Below, one piece after another: positions 34,289-43,411 of a DNA stretch of 64,000 nucleotides; positions within the stretch are counted from its first letter, which is position 1; every line of letters begins with the position of its first letter. The stretch is from contig NZ_JBGQOP010000002.1 in the NCBI RefSeq assembly GCF_052119705.1, positions 186,001 through 250,000 of the forward strand. Direction: 5' to 3'. The DNA comes from Oceanimonas sp052119705. GTDB lineage: Bacteria; Pseudomonadota; Gammaproteobacteria; Enterobacterales; Aeromonadaceae. The notes below the pieces were generated by a model. The model worked only from the letters and a program-made list of their open reading frames with translations, searched no databases and was not told where the DNA came from. A program made the translations under genes and the position numbers.

Positions 34289-34855
34289 GTGTTAAAAATT
34301 ATTCATTATTTAGGCCAAAGTTCAGGTCAAAATTCGGGCCAAAGTTTGGGGCAGAGCCCGCAGCTGGCCGCCGATTCTGTGACGCTCGCCTTTGAACAGC
34401 GCCAAAAGGGTCGGTTTAAAACCGTGAGCGACCAAGGGCTTGAGCTTGGCGTATTTTTAGAGCGCGGCCAAGTGCTGGCTCAAGACGACCAATTACAAGC
34501 AGAAGACGGGCGTATTTTTACCGTTATTGCCAAGCCTGAAGCTGTGGTGACGGCACACGCCGACGACTGGCCAAGCTTTGCCCGTGCTTGCTATCACTTA
34601 GGCAACCGCCATGTGACCTTACAATTGGGCGAGCGCTGGCTGCGCTTTCAGCCGGATCATGTGCTGGAGCATTTAGCCGAGCATTTGGGCTTGCGCCTAG
34701 AAATAGGGGAGGCGCCATTTCATCCCGAATCCGGCGCCTACCACGGCGCTCATGCTCATGGTCATGACGATAGCCATGAGCACACAAGCAGCCATGAGCA
34801 CAAAGAAAGCCACAAGCATGGCCACAGCCATGAGCCAGAACATGGACATAAATAG
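34289..34855 (+). CDS. ureE: Urease accessory nickel chaperone UreE
   Basis: About 188 residues from a GTG with GGAG six bases upstream; an ATG at 34277 would lie inside the ribosome-binding site and is less likely. The family motif CYHLGNRHVTLQLGE and the C-terminal domain are present, then a tail with about 16 histidines that should bind several Ni ions. Near the N-terminus a short insertion (SSGQNSGQSLGQSPQ), encoded by an imperfect 12-base repeat, splits the first strand from the rest. The tail overlaps the ureF start. Confidence 0.93.
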   Translation: MLKIIHYLGQSSGQNSGQSLGQSPQLAADSVTLAFEQRQKGRFKTVSDQGLELGVFLERGQVLAQDDQLQAEDGRIFTVIAKPEAVVTAHADDWPSFARACYHLGNRHVTLQLGERWLRFQPDHVLEHLAEHLGLRLEIGEAPFHPESGAYHGAHAHGHDDSHEHTSSHEHKESHKHGHSHEPEHGHK

Positions 34856-35507
34856 TCAGCAACTGCTGGCGCTGCTGCACTTGTCCAGCCCAGCCTTACC
34901 GATAGGGGCTTTTGCCTATTCCAGTGGTCTTGAATCTGCCATCGAGCTGGGCTGGATAACCAATGAAGCCGAGCTGCAAAGCTGGCTAGATGGCATGCTG
35001 CAAGGCATGGCGCATTTGGATATTCCGGTGTTGCTGCGCTTGTGTGATGCGCGTGCGCAACAAGATGCCGAGCAAGGCCAGTACTGGAGTGATTTTTTAC
35101 GCGCCAGTCGAGAAACCCATGAATTGCTGTTTGAAGACGAGCAGCAAGCGCTAGCACTATTGCGCTTACTCAAGGGCCAGCAGCTTGAGGTGTCGTCTTT
35201 GCCCAGTGAGCCTGCCTTTATGGCGGTATACAGCTTAGCCGCCGAGCATTGGGGCTTAAGCGCCTCTTGGGCCGCCTTGGGCTATATGTGGAGTTGGCTG
35301 GAAAATCAGCTGACGGTGGCCAGCAAGACCTTGCCGCTGGGGCAAACGGCGGCGCAGCGCTTATTGATTTTGTTAAAGCCGACCTTACAAGCGCACTTTA
35401 CCCAGGCCGGTGAGCTTGCTGATGACCAGCTGGGTTGGAGCTTGCCGGGGCAAGTGCAGGCCAGTTGTCTGCATGAAACACAGTATTCTCGCTTATTTCG
35501 GAGCTAA
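34842..35507 (+). CDS. ureF: Urease accessory protein UreF
   Basis: 221 residues from the ATG at 34842 (MDINSQQLLALLHLSSPALP). The ORF extends 30 codons upstream through the ureE His-tail but that is out-of-frame translation of the His codons. Motifs LPIGAFAYSSGLE and SWLENQLTVASKTLPLGQ are typical. It is mostly helical and works as GTPase-controlling partner of UreG in the UreDFG complex. It overlaps ureE by 14 bases. Confidence 0.93.
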   Translation: MDINSQQLLALLHLSSPALPIGAFAYSSGLESAIELGWITNEAELQSWLDGMLQGMAHLDIPVLLRLCDARAQQDAEQGQYWSDFLRASRETHELLFEDEQQALALLRLLKGQQLEVSSLPSEPAFMAVYSLAAEHWGLSASWAALGYMWSWLENQLTVASKTLPLGQTAAQRLLILLKPTLQAHFTQAGELADDQLGWSLPGQVQASCLHETQYSRLFRS

Positions 35508-35611
35508 CTGGTGAATAGGGAATAGGGAATAGGGAACGGGGACTAGGGAATAGTCATGATAGGTAAGCGCGAGCTTCTAATCACTAATCACCAGTCCCTA
35601 ATCCCCTAGCA
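35508..35611. repeat. Period-7 inverted repeat element inside the urease operon
   Basis: Left arm 35508-35552: CTGGTGA, three perfect ATAGGGA units, ACGGGGA, CTAGGGA. Right arm 35577-35611 as reverse complement: TGCTAGG GGATTAG, GGACTGG TGATTAG, TGATTAG. Core of 24 bases. It begins one base after the ureF stop, so the ureF-ureG message would contain a long imperfect hairpin. Confidence 0.85.
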
Positions 35612-35666
35612 CCGAAGGGCACTATTTTTTAATCTTTCAGCGGTAATGACTAATTTTTTGGAGAAA

Positions 35667-36314
35667 ATGATGACAACTCAATGTTTACGGGTGGGCGTAG
35701 GTGGCCCGGTAGGATCAGGCAAAACGGCCTTGTTACGTCAATTGTGCTTAGCCTTGCGTGAGCATTATGATCTGGCCGTGGTTACCAATGATATTTACAC
35801 CGAAGAAGATGCCCAATTCTTATTGCAGAATGAGGCCTTAAGTGCAGACCGCATTATTGGTGTGGAAACTGGCGGTTGCCCCCATACCGCCATTCGCGAA
35901 GATGCGTCCATGAACTTGGCGGCCATCGATACCTTGCAAGCGCGTCATCCAGGTCTTGAGCTGGTGTTAGTGGAAAGCGGTGGCGATAATTTGTCAGCCA
36001 CCTTTAGCCCTGAGTTGTCGGATCTCACCTTGTATGTGATTGATGTGTGCGCCGGTGATAAAATCCCACGCAAAGGCGGCCCTGGCATTACCAAGTCTGA
36101 CTTGTTGATCATTAACAAAACCGAGTTAGCGCCCATGGTCAATGCCTCATTAGCCGTAATGGAGCGAGATTCAAAGCTGATGCGCGGCGAGCGGCCCTTT
36201 GTGTTTGCTAACTTAGTGCACGGCGATGGGGTGTTAGAAATCATTAAGTTTATTCAACGAGAAGGCATGCTTAAGCCGCTACCTGCGGATTTCTCAGTAC
36301 CGATTGAGCAGTGA
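35667..36314 (+). CDS. ureG: Urease accessory GTPase UreG
   Basis: About 215 residues; GGAG is five bases before the ATG at 35667 (an ATG also at 35670), so the upstream ATG at 35646 is not preferred. P-loop VGGPVGSGKTALLRQ, the metal-binding CPH motif in VETGGCPHTAIREDA, SGGDNLSATFSPEL and NKTELAP (G4). It couples GTP hydrolysis to nickel delivery. Its stop lies in the left arm of another heptamer element. Confidence 0.97.
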   Translation: MMTTQCLRVGVGGPVGSGKTALLRQLCLALREHYDLAVVTNDIYTEEDAQFLLQNEALSADRIIGVETGGCPHTAIREDASMNLAAIDTLQARHPGLELVLVESGGDNLSATFSPELSDLTLYVIDVCAGDKIPRKGGPGITKSDLLIINKTELAPMVNASLAVMERDSKLMRGERPFVFANLVHGDGVLEIIKFIQREGMLKPLPADFSVPIEQ

Positions 36315-36430
36315 AGCGTGAAGAGGAAAGGGTGAAGCGGACGACATAACATTTAAAACCTAAAGAATGGGTTTGCTTCTAACTCAGGCGGCTTGGGTGT
36401 CACTTCCCCCTTTACGCTTCACCCCTTACC
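36311..36430. repeat. Period-7 inverted repeat element between ureG and hupE
   Basis: Left arm 36311-36338: GTGAAGC GTGAAGA, GGAAAGG GTGAAGC. Right arm 36403-36430 as reverse complement: GGTAAGG GGTGAAG, CGTAAAG GGGGAAG. Core of 64 bases. The unit is almost that of the element at 19.7 kb. The left arm covers the ureG stop codon. Confidence 0.85.
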
Positions 36431-36467
36431 GTATTTGTATAACCACACATCAACTTAAGGAATATTT

Positions 36468-37058
36468 ATGAGCTTACATAAAATTAGCCGCAGCTTACTG
36501 CTGGCATCATTGGCCTTGGCACCCACTGCGGCCTTTGCGCATCCTGGGCATGATACGTCAGGCATGTTATCTGGCCTGTTGCATCCCTTAATGGGCTGGG
36601 ATCACTTACTGGCCATGGTGGCCGTGGGCATGTTGGCGGTGATGGGGCGCAGCAAGCCGGCTTGGCAGCTGCCATTAGCTTTTGTCGGCTTTATGCTGGT
36701 CGGCGCCATGCTGGGCATTAACGGTGTGGCCATCGCTTTGGTTGAAACCGGTATTTTGCTGTCACTCGTGGTATTGGGTGGTTTATTAGCTGTGGGTCGC
36801 GCCGGTTATCTGTCTGTGATGACGCTGTGTTGTGCCTTGTTTGGTATGCTGCACGGTAATGCGCACGGCATTGAATTACCCGCAGGCTCGGCTGCCAGCA
36901 GCTACATCAGTGGCTTTATCATGGCCACTATCGTGCTGCACGCAGTTGGCTACTTGCTGGCTAGCAAGTGTGCCGATAAGTGGCAATTTTTGGCATTAAG
37001 AGTGAGTGGTGTAGCGATCGCCGGCACCGGCTTAGTGGCCGTATTCAGCGCTGCTTAA
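36468..37058 (+). CDS. HupE/UreJ family nickel permease
   Basis: 196 residues: signal peptide ending AAFA, the mature N-terminal HPGHD motif, then about six transmembrane segments with GWDHLLAMVAVGMLAV and LFGMLHGNAHG, the His-rich membrane motifs of HupE/UreJ. It imports nickel across the inner membrane, fitting its place at the end of the urease operon. TAAGGAA before the ATG; terminator follows. Confidence 0.93.
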   Translation: MSLHKISRSLLLASLALAPTAAFAHPGHDTSGMLSGLLHPLMGWDHLLAMVAVGMLAVMGRSKPAWQLPLAFVGFMLVGAMLGINGVAIALVETGILLSLVVLGGLLAVGRAGYLSVMTLCCALFGMLHGNAHGIELPAGSAASSYISGFIMATIVLHAVGYLLASKCADKWQFLALRVSGVAIAGTGLVAVFSAA

Positions 37059-37075
37059 TTCGGTCGCTTGATACT

Positions 37076-37105
37076 AAAAATGCCCCGTCATGACGGGGCA
37101 TTTTT
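37076..37105 (+). terminator. Rho-independent terminator of the urease operon
   Basis: AAAAATGCCCCG / CGGGGCATTTTT stem with TCATGA loop, 17 bases after the hupE stop. Confidence 0.9.
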
Positions 37106-37134
37106 GTTTTAGAAAAATTTTTCTACGCAGAACC

Positions 37135-37172
37135 GGCGAATACTCTCTGTATAGGCGAATACTCTCTGTATA
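37135..37172. repeat. Perfect 19-bp tandem duplication
   Basis: GGCGAATACTCTCTGTATA occurs twice without gap in the spacer between the converging hupE and asnS genes. Confidence 0.95.
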
Positions 37173-37208
37173 AAATAAGCGCCGACTACAGCGCGGATTT
37201 TAACCCAT

Positions 37209-37234
37209 AAAAAACCCCGCGGTGGCGGGGTTTT
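37209..37234 (-). terminator. Rho-independent terminator of asnS
   Basis: AAAACCCCGC / GCGGGGTTTT with GGTG loop, 23 bases after the asnS stop; minus-strand T-run of six. Confidence 0.88.
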
Positions 37235-37256
37235 AGGCTCTCAAACAACAAACAGC

Positions 37257-38657
37257 TTAGAAGTCTGCGTGGCGCGGTGTGCGGGGGAAGGGGATCACAT
37301 CGCGTACGTTGCCCATGCCGGTGACGTAAGCCACCAAACGCTCAAAGCCTAAGCCGAAGCCGGAGTGCGGCACAGTGCCGTAGCGGCGCAGGTCGCGATA
37401 CCAGCCGTAGTCGGCAGGGTTTAAGCCCATAGACACCATGCGCTCGTCCAGCACTTCCAGCACTTCTTCACGCTGGGAGCCACCGATGATCTCGCCAATG
37501 CCTGGTGCTAACACGTCCATGGCGGCCACGGTTTTGCCGTCGGCATTCAACTTCATGTAGAAAGACTTAATGTCTTTCGGGTAGTTTTTAACTACCACTG
37601 GTGCCTTAAAGTGCTCTTCGGCCAAGTAACGCTCGTGCTCAGAAGACAGGTCTATGCCCCATTCCACGGCGAACTCAAACTTCTTGCCGCTGGCTTTTAA
37701 GATTTCGATGGCGTCGGTGTAATCCACTTGGGCGAAGTCTTTGGCCACGAAGTCTTGCAGGCGAGTGATGGCTTCTTTATCGACACGCTCGGCGAAGAAA
37801 GCCATGTCATCCATGCGCTCGCTCAACACCGCATTAAACACGTATTTCAGCATGTCTTCGGCCAAGTTGGCTACGTCATTTAAGTCGGCAAAGGCCACTT
37901 CGGGCTCTATCATCCAAAATTCCGCCAAGTGACGGCTGGTGTTGGAGTTTTCGGCTCTAAAGGTCGGGCCAAAGGTATAGACCTTGCTCATGGCACAGGC
38001 ATAAGCTTCGGCGTTGAGCTGGCCAGATACGGTTAAAAAGGTTTCTTTACCAAAGAAATCTTCATTAAAGTCGACTTTGCCCTGCTCGGTACGCGGCAGG
38101 TTTTCCAGATCCAGCGTGGACACACGAAACATTTCACCGGCGCCTTCGCAATCGGAGGCGGTGATAAGCGGCGTGGCCACCCAAGCATAACCGTTTTCGT
38201 GGAAGAATCTGTGAATGGCTTGGCCCAAGCAGTTACGCACGCGAGTGACCGCACCCATCATATTGGTGCGTGGGCGCAGGTGCGCGTATTCACGTAAATA
38301 TTCGATGGAGTGGCGCTTAGCGGCCATAGGGTAGCTATCCGGATCTTCAACCCAGCCGATCACCTTTACGTCTGTGGCTTGCAGTTCAAAGTCTTGGCCT
38401 TGGCCCTCAGAGGCAACCACAGTGCCGGTAACGACCACGGAGCAGCCCGTGGTTAGGCGCACCACTTCAGACTGATAATTCGCCACGTTATTAGGTACCA
38501 CGGCTTGGACTGGATTAAAGCAGCTGCCATCGTGTACGGCCAAAAACGAAATGCCGGCTTTAGAATCGCGGCGGGTGCGGATCCACCCCTTAACGGTGAC
38601 GGTGGTGCCAACCGGGTATTTACCCGCTAGCACATCAGAAATGGATGCGTGGCTCAT
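37257..38657 (-). CDS. asnS: Asparaginyl-tRNA synthetase
   Basis: 466 residues, exact family length. N-terminal OB-fold anticodon domain (VKGWIRTRRDSKAGISFLAV), class II catalytic core with motif 2 FRAENSNTSRHLAEFWMIEP and motif 3 GLGFERLVAYVTG. It charges tRNA-Asn in the cytoplasm. Monocistronic. Confidence 0.99.
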   Translation of the reverse strand: MSHASISDVLAGKYPVGTTVTVKGWIRTRRDSKAGISFLAVHDGSCFNPVQAVVPNNVANYQSEVVRLTTGCSVVVTGTVVASEGQGQDFELQATDVKVIGWVEDPDSYPMAAKRHSIEYLREYAHLRPRTNMMGAVTRVRNCLGQAIHRFFHENGYAWVATPLITASDCEGAGEMFRVSTLDLENLPRTEQGKVDFNEDFFGKETFLTVSGQLNAEAYACAMSKVYTFGPTFRAENSNTSRHLAEFWMIEPEVAFADLNDVANLAEDMLKYVFNAVLSERMDDMAFFAERVDKEAITRLQDFVAKDFAQVDYTDAIEILKASGKKFEFAVEWGIDLSSEHERYLAEEHFKAPVVVKNYPKDIKSFYMKLNADGKTVAAMDVLAPGIGEIIGGSQREEVLEVLDERMVSMGLNPADYGWYRDLRRYGTVPHSGFGLGFERLVAYVTGMGNVRDVIPFPRTPRHADF

Positions 38658-38775
38658 GTAAAGGTGCTCTCCAGCGTTAACTTAATCGACAAGTGCCGAT
38701 AGAATATAGATAAGGCAGCTAATGTTACCCGTGTACACTCAGGACTCAAGCAAAAAATTACCGCAGGAGGCTGAC

Positions 38776-39120
38776 ATGGCACCACGGCGTTTTGATTGGT
38801 TAAGTAAGCTACTAACCGTGATGACAGTGCTTGGTTGGAGCCTGTATGCACTGCTACTGGTTATTTTTCATTACGGTCGGCCCGAGCAAAATTTTGGTTA
38901 CCTCAAGCACTATGACGTCACTGTGCGTGCCGAATGGTTAAGCTTACCGCATTTTTGGTTTCATGCCGGTATTTGGGGCGCCTTAGGCTTAGCGGTGACC
39001 GCCTTTACCTTAGTCCATTTAAAAGGCAGCCGACATTTACAGATTTTAAAAATTTATCTGGTGCTATTAGGCGCGGCCGCCATCTTCACCTTATTACTGG
39101 CGACTTTTTCACCGCGTTAG
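38776..39120 (+). CDS. Small membrane protein of unknown function
   Basis: 114 residues from the ATG at 38776, preceded by CAGGAGG at good spacing (upstream start rejected for this reason). Three hydrophobic segments at about 10-32, 58-80 and 90-110; the stretch HYGRPEQNFGYLKHYDVTVR between the first two would face the periplasm. I recognise no family. It sits between asnS (divergent) and a diguanylate cyclase. Confidence 0.75.
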   Translation: MAPRRFDWLSKLLTVMTVLGWSLYALLLVIFHYGRPEQNFGYLKHYDVTVRAEWLSLPHFWFHAGIWGALGLAVTAFTLVHLKGSRHLQILKIYLVLLGAAAIFTLLLATFSPR

Positions 39121-39212
39121 CGATAGGATAATAATATGCTAGCATGCGTGTTCACGCGTTTGCTGCATATCACAGCGTTACAAATTTGAATTTACTTATT
39201 TTCGGATAATTT

Positions 39213-41234
39213 ATGAACGGCTTAATCTTTAAGCGCTTTTTGCTGCTACTTTGTTTGTTCTCAGCAATAGTGGTCGCCATTACTTACCCTTTGTATTTGC
39301 AATATCAGCAAGGGGTGAAAGAACGCCTGTTGGCCAATGAAGAAACTTCAGTGGTGGCCGCCAACCAAATGATCCAGCAAGAAATGTACGAGCAGCTGCA
39401 TGTGTTGGGCCTGCTGCATAATTCGGCGCGGTTAAAAGATTATGTTACCGGTAACACCGAAGAACAGCGCCAGCAGCTGGCATTATATTTTCAACAAGTC
39501 TCCTCCGCCTTTCATCGCTTTGATCAGATCCGTTTATTAGATAATGACGGGCAGGAATTAGTACGCGTCGAACTCAAAAACGGCCACGGTGAGATAGTTT
39601 CGCAAAGCCAGCTACAGAATAAGTCTGATCGTTATTATTTTACCGAGGCAAAAGACTTAGCTCCAGATGAAGTATTTGTTTCTCGCTTAGATTTAAATAT
39701 GGAGCGCGGCGAAATTGAGCTGCCTCATAAGCCGATGCTGCGTTTCTCGGTGCCGGTATTCGATAATAATGAAGAGCGTGCCGGTGTCTTGGTATTAAAT
39801 TATTTGGCTAAAAATATGCTCGGTAATTTTCGCAGCCAAATGCTGAGACGGGCCAATCAACAAGGCATGTTATTGGATGATCAAGGTTATTGGTTGAGCA
39901 ACCATGAACGCAGTAATGAGTGGGGGGCAGATTTAGGCAAGCCCGATCATACCTTCGCCATTATGTATCCAGAAGAATGGCCCACCATAGCGAGCACCGA
40001 CTCAGGCATATTAGAAACGAAAGCCGGGATCTTTCGTTTTCAGACCGTGCAGCCCTTTGGATTTGCGACTAACATGCCCACCCACTTTATGGCTCAGCAT
40101 GATGTGGTAGTGACACCACAGTCGGTAGCGAACACCCACTGGAAGTTGGTGATTTTTGTGCCTTATGATTTTATACAAAAACGTTCATTTTTATATCAAA
40201 CCATGGGTAAATCGCTGTTGAGCTTATTGGTACTGTTTTTAGTAGGGGCCGCCTTATTGACCGCTATCGTGACCACCCAGCGTGACGCTCGGCGGCGCGA
40301 AGCACAGCGCCTGAATGAGGTGCTGCATGATCTTTACGACAATGCGCCTTGTGGTTATCACAGCTTGGACGATCAAGGTTTAGTGATCCGTATTAATCAA
40401 ACCGAATTGGACTGGCTGGGCTATCAGCGAGCAGAGGTCATCAATCAGCCCTTTAGTCATTTGTTAACCCCGGCCAGTCAAGCAGAGTTTCAGGCGTTTT
40501 TTTCACGTTTTACTCAGGGTATTCGTGGCGACAACCCAGTGTTAGAAATGCAGCGTAAAGATGGCAGCACCTTTTATATCTCTAACTCGGCAACCGTCTT
40601 AAAAGATAAACAAGGGCATTTTGCCGCAGCGCGCACCAGTGTATTTGATATCAGTGAGCGCATTGAGCTTGAGCAAAAATTAGAATTATTGGCCAACCGA
40701 GACGAGTTGACGGGCATCAGCAATAGACGCCACTTCTACGAGCGCGGCGAATTGGAGCTGAAACGCGGTTTGCGCTATCAGCAACCTTTGGCGGTGTTGA
40801 TGTTGGATGCAGACCACTTTAAGACAGTGAACGACAATTACGGCCATGACGTGGGCGATTTAGTATTAAAATCCTTAGCGAACACCGTAAGCCACAACTT
40901 ACGTGAAACCGATGTATTTGGCCGCATCGGAGGCGAAGAGTTCGCCATAGTGTTAACGCAAACTGCACAAGCCGTGGCGTTAGACGTAGCCGAGCGACTG
41001 CGCCATGAGCTGGAGCAAATTAGGGTGCCCGTGCAAACCCCAGCATTAAGTTCAGATGCGAGCGAACAAGCAAAATCTGAGCCGATGCGCATTACCGTGT
41101 CCATCGGCTTAGTCATGCTCAGTAACAGTGATCAACAACTGGACGATTTACTCAAAAAAGCCGACATAGCCCTCTATCAAGCCAAAGCCCAAGGCCGTAA
41201 TAGAGTGGTGCAATATCAAGCTGTGGTCAGTTAA
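39213..41234 (+). CDS. Membrane diguanylate cyclase with extracytoplasmic sensor, PAS and GGDEF domains
   Basis: 673 residues. A helix at about 8-28 and one at 328-352 bracket a 300-residue periplasmic sensor of the double Cache type (RLLDNDGQELVRVELKNG, YWLSNHERSNEW). A PAS domain covers about 365-480 (YDNAPCGYHSLDDQGLVIRI). The GGDEF domain has RIGGEEFAIVL intact and the inhibitory I-site RETD five residues before it, plus DADHFKTVNDNYGHDVGD. It should make c-di-GMP and be product-inhibited. No EAL domain. Confidence 0.93.
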   Translation: MNGLIFKRFLLLLCLFSAIVVAITYPLYLQYQQGVKERLLANEETSVVAANQMIQQEMYEQLHVLGLLHNSARLKDYVTGNTEEQRQQLALYFQQVSSAFHRFDQIRLLDNDGQELVRVELKNGHGEIVSQSQLQNKSDRYYFTEAKDLAPDEVFVSRLDLNMERGEIELPHKPMLRFSVPVFDNNEERAGVLVLNYLAKNMLGNFRSQMLRRANQQGMLLDDQGYWLSNHERSNEWGADLGKPDHTFAIMYPEEWPTIASTDSGILETKAGIFRFQTVQPFGFATNMPTHFMAQHDVVVTPQSVANTHWKLVIFVPYDFIQKRSFLYQTMGKSLLSLLVLFLVGAALLTAIVTTQRDARRREAQRLNEVLHDLYDNAPCGYHSLDDQGLVIRINQTELDWLGYQRAEVINQPFSHLLTPASQAEFQAFFSRFTQGIRGDNPVLEMQRKDGSTFYISNSATVLKDKQGHFAAARTSVFDISERIELEQKLELLANRDELTGISNRRHFYERGELELKRGLRYQQPLAVLMLDADHFKTVNDNYGHDVGDLVLKSLANTVSHNLRETDVFGRIGGEEFAIVLTQTAQAVALDVAERLRHELEQIRVPVQTPALSSDASEQAKSEPMRITVSIGLVMLSNSDQQLDDLLKKADIALYQAKAQGRNRVVQYQAVVS

Positions 41235-41388
41235 GCCGTCAGTGAAGTAACGAATAAGCGCCGAGTGACCCTCAGCGCTTTTCTCTTTTATAGCCGCGCT
41301 AAGCGAGGAAGTTACCCTTACCAGCCGCTAAGCATTGTTTACGCTATCAATTAGGGCATCAGGCAGCGCGGCATTTTTCATGGTTGCC

Positions 41389-41416
41389 CTTGAAATCGTC
41401 AGCCCCACCCCCATCT
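41389..41416 (+). promoter_or_regulatory. Sigma-32 heat-shock promoter of htpG
   Basis: CTTGAA, 14-base spacer, CCCCATCT: an excellent match to the sigma-32 consensus. Transcription would start near 41423, about 65 bases before the htpG ATG. Confidence 0.85.
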
Positions 41417-41488
41417 TTGAGCTATTAGCTAAGTCTAAGCTGTTAAACCCAGCATTCAACTCTTATGCATTCAACCCAAGCGAGGAAC

Positions 41489-43411
41489 ATGTCGATGTCA
41501 GAAGCTGTGCAAACCGAAACTCATGGTTTTCAAACCGAAGTTAAACAACTGCTCAACCTGATGGCTCATAGCCTGTATTCCAATAAAGAAGTTTTCTTGC
41601 GCGAATTGGTGTCTAACGCCGCCGACGCCGCGGACAAGTTACGCTTTAAGGCTTTGTCTCACGGTGAGCTGTACGAAAATGACGGTGACTTGCGGGTACG
41701 ATTAATCCTCGACCAAGAACAGAAAACGTTGACCATTTCCGATAATGGCATCGGTATGAACCGCGAAGAAATTATCGATCATCTGGGTACCATAGCTAAG
41801 TCCGGCACCAAGGCCTTCTTCGGTCAGTTGTCTGGCGATCAGGCTAAAGACTCACAGTTGATCGGTCAGTTTGGCGTAGGCTTTTATTCTGCCTTTATCG
41901 TCGCCGACAAGGTGACGGTAGTAAGCCGTGCCGCGGGCCAGCCTGCGGATCAGGGCGTGCAGTGGGAGTCAGACGGTGATGGTAGCTTCACCGTCGCCGA
42001 AGTAAATAAGCCGGGTCGCGGTACCGATGTTATCTTGCATCTACGTGACGCCGAGTTGGAGTTTTTAGACGAATGGCGCTTGCGCAGCATTATCGGCAAA
42101 TACTCGGATCACATCAGTGTGGCCGTGGAAATGTGGAAAGCCGGTGAGCCTGAGCAAACCGACGAAGACGGCACCGTAACCGCCGCGGCGACGACAGGTG
42201 AGTGGGAGCAAGTGAACAAAGCCACCGCACTCTGGACCCGCTCTAAAAATGACGTAAGCGATGAAGAATACCAAGAATTCTACAAGCATATCTCCCACGA
42301 TTGGCAAGATGCGCTGAGCTGGAGCCATAACAAGGTTGAAGGCAACCAAGAATACACCAGCCTGTTGTACGTACCGGCCAAGGCGCCGTTTGATATGTAT
42401 AACCGCGAGCAAAGCCATGGCCTGAAACTCTATGTGCAGCGTGTGTTCATTATGGATGACGCCGAACAATTTATGCCAACATACTTACGTTTTGTGAAGG
42501 GTGTGCTCGATACCAACGACTTACCGTTGAACGTGTCTCGTGAAATCTTGCAAGACAACAAGATCACCGCGCAATTGCGTAAAGCCTGCAGCAAGCGTGT
42601 GTTGTCTATGCTGGAAAAAATGGCCAAAGACGATGCCGAGCAGTACCAAGGTTTTTGGTCAGAATTCGGTAACGTGCTGAAAGAAGGCCCAGCCGAAGAC
42701 TACGGCAACCGCGAGCAAATCGCCGGTTTGCTGCGCTTTGCCAGCACCCACAATGATTCCGATGCACAAACCGTATCGCTGGCCGACTATATTTCGCGCA
42801 TGCCTGAGGGCCAAGATAAGATTTATTACATTACCGCCGACAGTTTTGCCGCCGCTAATCACAGCCCGCACTTAGAGATCTTTCGCAAGAAGGGCATAGA
42901 AGTGCTGTTAATGTGGGAGCGTGTTGACGAATGGCTGATGAGCCACCTCAATGAGTTTGACGGCAAGCAGTTTGAGTCCGTCACTAAGGGTGAGCTGGAC
43001 TTAGGCGATCTGGATGACGAAGAAACCAAAAAAGCCCAAGAAGAAGCCAAAGAAGCCTTGGCTCCTTTGTTGGAGCGTGTAAAAGCCGCCCTGGGCGAAG
43101 AGATTAAAGAAGTGCGTCTGACGCACCGTTTAACCAACACGCCTTCTTGTGTGGTAGCCGGTGAGCATGACATGAGCACTCAGATGTTGAAGCTGATGCG
43201 CTCTGCTGGCCAAGCGGTGCCAGAGCAAAAGTACATTCTGGAGCTCAACCCCGAGCATACTTTAGTGAAGAAATTAGAAACGCTGGAAGCAGGCGAGCAG
43301 TTCAATGAATGGTCACAGCTGCTGCTAGAGCAAGCGCAACTGGCCGAGCAGGGCGGTCTTAAAGATCCTGCCGCCTTCGTGGCTCGCGTCAACCGCTTGT
43401 TATTAGGCTAA
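41489..43411 (+). CDS. htpG: Chaperone HtpG (Hsp90)
   Basis: 640 residues from the ATG at 41489, with GAGGAA upstream. N-terminal ATPase domain: KEVFLRELVSNAADAADKLR, DNGIGMNREE, GQFGVGFYSAFIVAD. Middle domain: VQRVFIMDDAEQFMPTYLRF, LPLNVSREILQ. C-terminal dimerisation domain near NPEHTLVKKLETL. The cytoplasmic, dimeric heat-shock chaperone. A sigma-32 promoter precedes it. Confidence 0.98.
   Translation: MSMSEAVQTETHGFQTEVKQLLNLMAHSLYSNKEVFLRELVSNAADAADKLRFKALSHGELYENDGDLRVRLILDQEQKTLTISDNGIGMNREEIIDHLGTIAKSGTKAFFGQLSGDQAKDSQLIGQFGVGFYSAFIVADKVTVVSRAAGQPADQGVQWESDGDGSFTVAEVNKPGRGTDVILHLRDAELEFLDEWRLRSIIGKYSDHISVAVEMWKAGEPEQTDEDGTVTAAATTGEWEQVNKATALWTRSKNDVSDEEYQEFYKHISHDWQDALSWSHNKVEGNQEYTSLLYVPAKAPFDMYNREQSHGLKLYVQRVFIMDDAEQFMPTYLRFVKGVLDTNDLPLNVSREILQDNKITAQLRKACSKRVLSMLEKMAKDDAEQYQGFWSEFGNVLKEGPAEDYGNREQIAGLLRFASTHNDSDAQTVSLADYISRMPEGQDKIYYITADSFAAANHSPHLEIFRKKGIEVLLMWERVDEWLMSHLNEFDGKQFESVTKGELDLGDLDDEETKKAQEEAKEALAPLLERVKAALGEEIKEVRLTHRLTNTPSCVVAGEHDMSTQMLKLMRSAGQAVPEQKYILELNPEHTLVKKLETLEAGEQFNEWSQLLLEQAQLAEQGGLKDPAAFVARVNRLLLG

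Noticed and set aside
34752..34841. Extended N-terminus of UreF (Met/Ala/Thr-rich)
   Set aside because: It is out-of-frame translation of the UreE His-tail codons.
41335..41544. 69-codon ORF before htpG
   Set aside because: It covers the sigma-32 promoter and the htpG start region in another frame; no ribosome-binding site.
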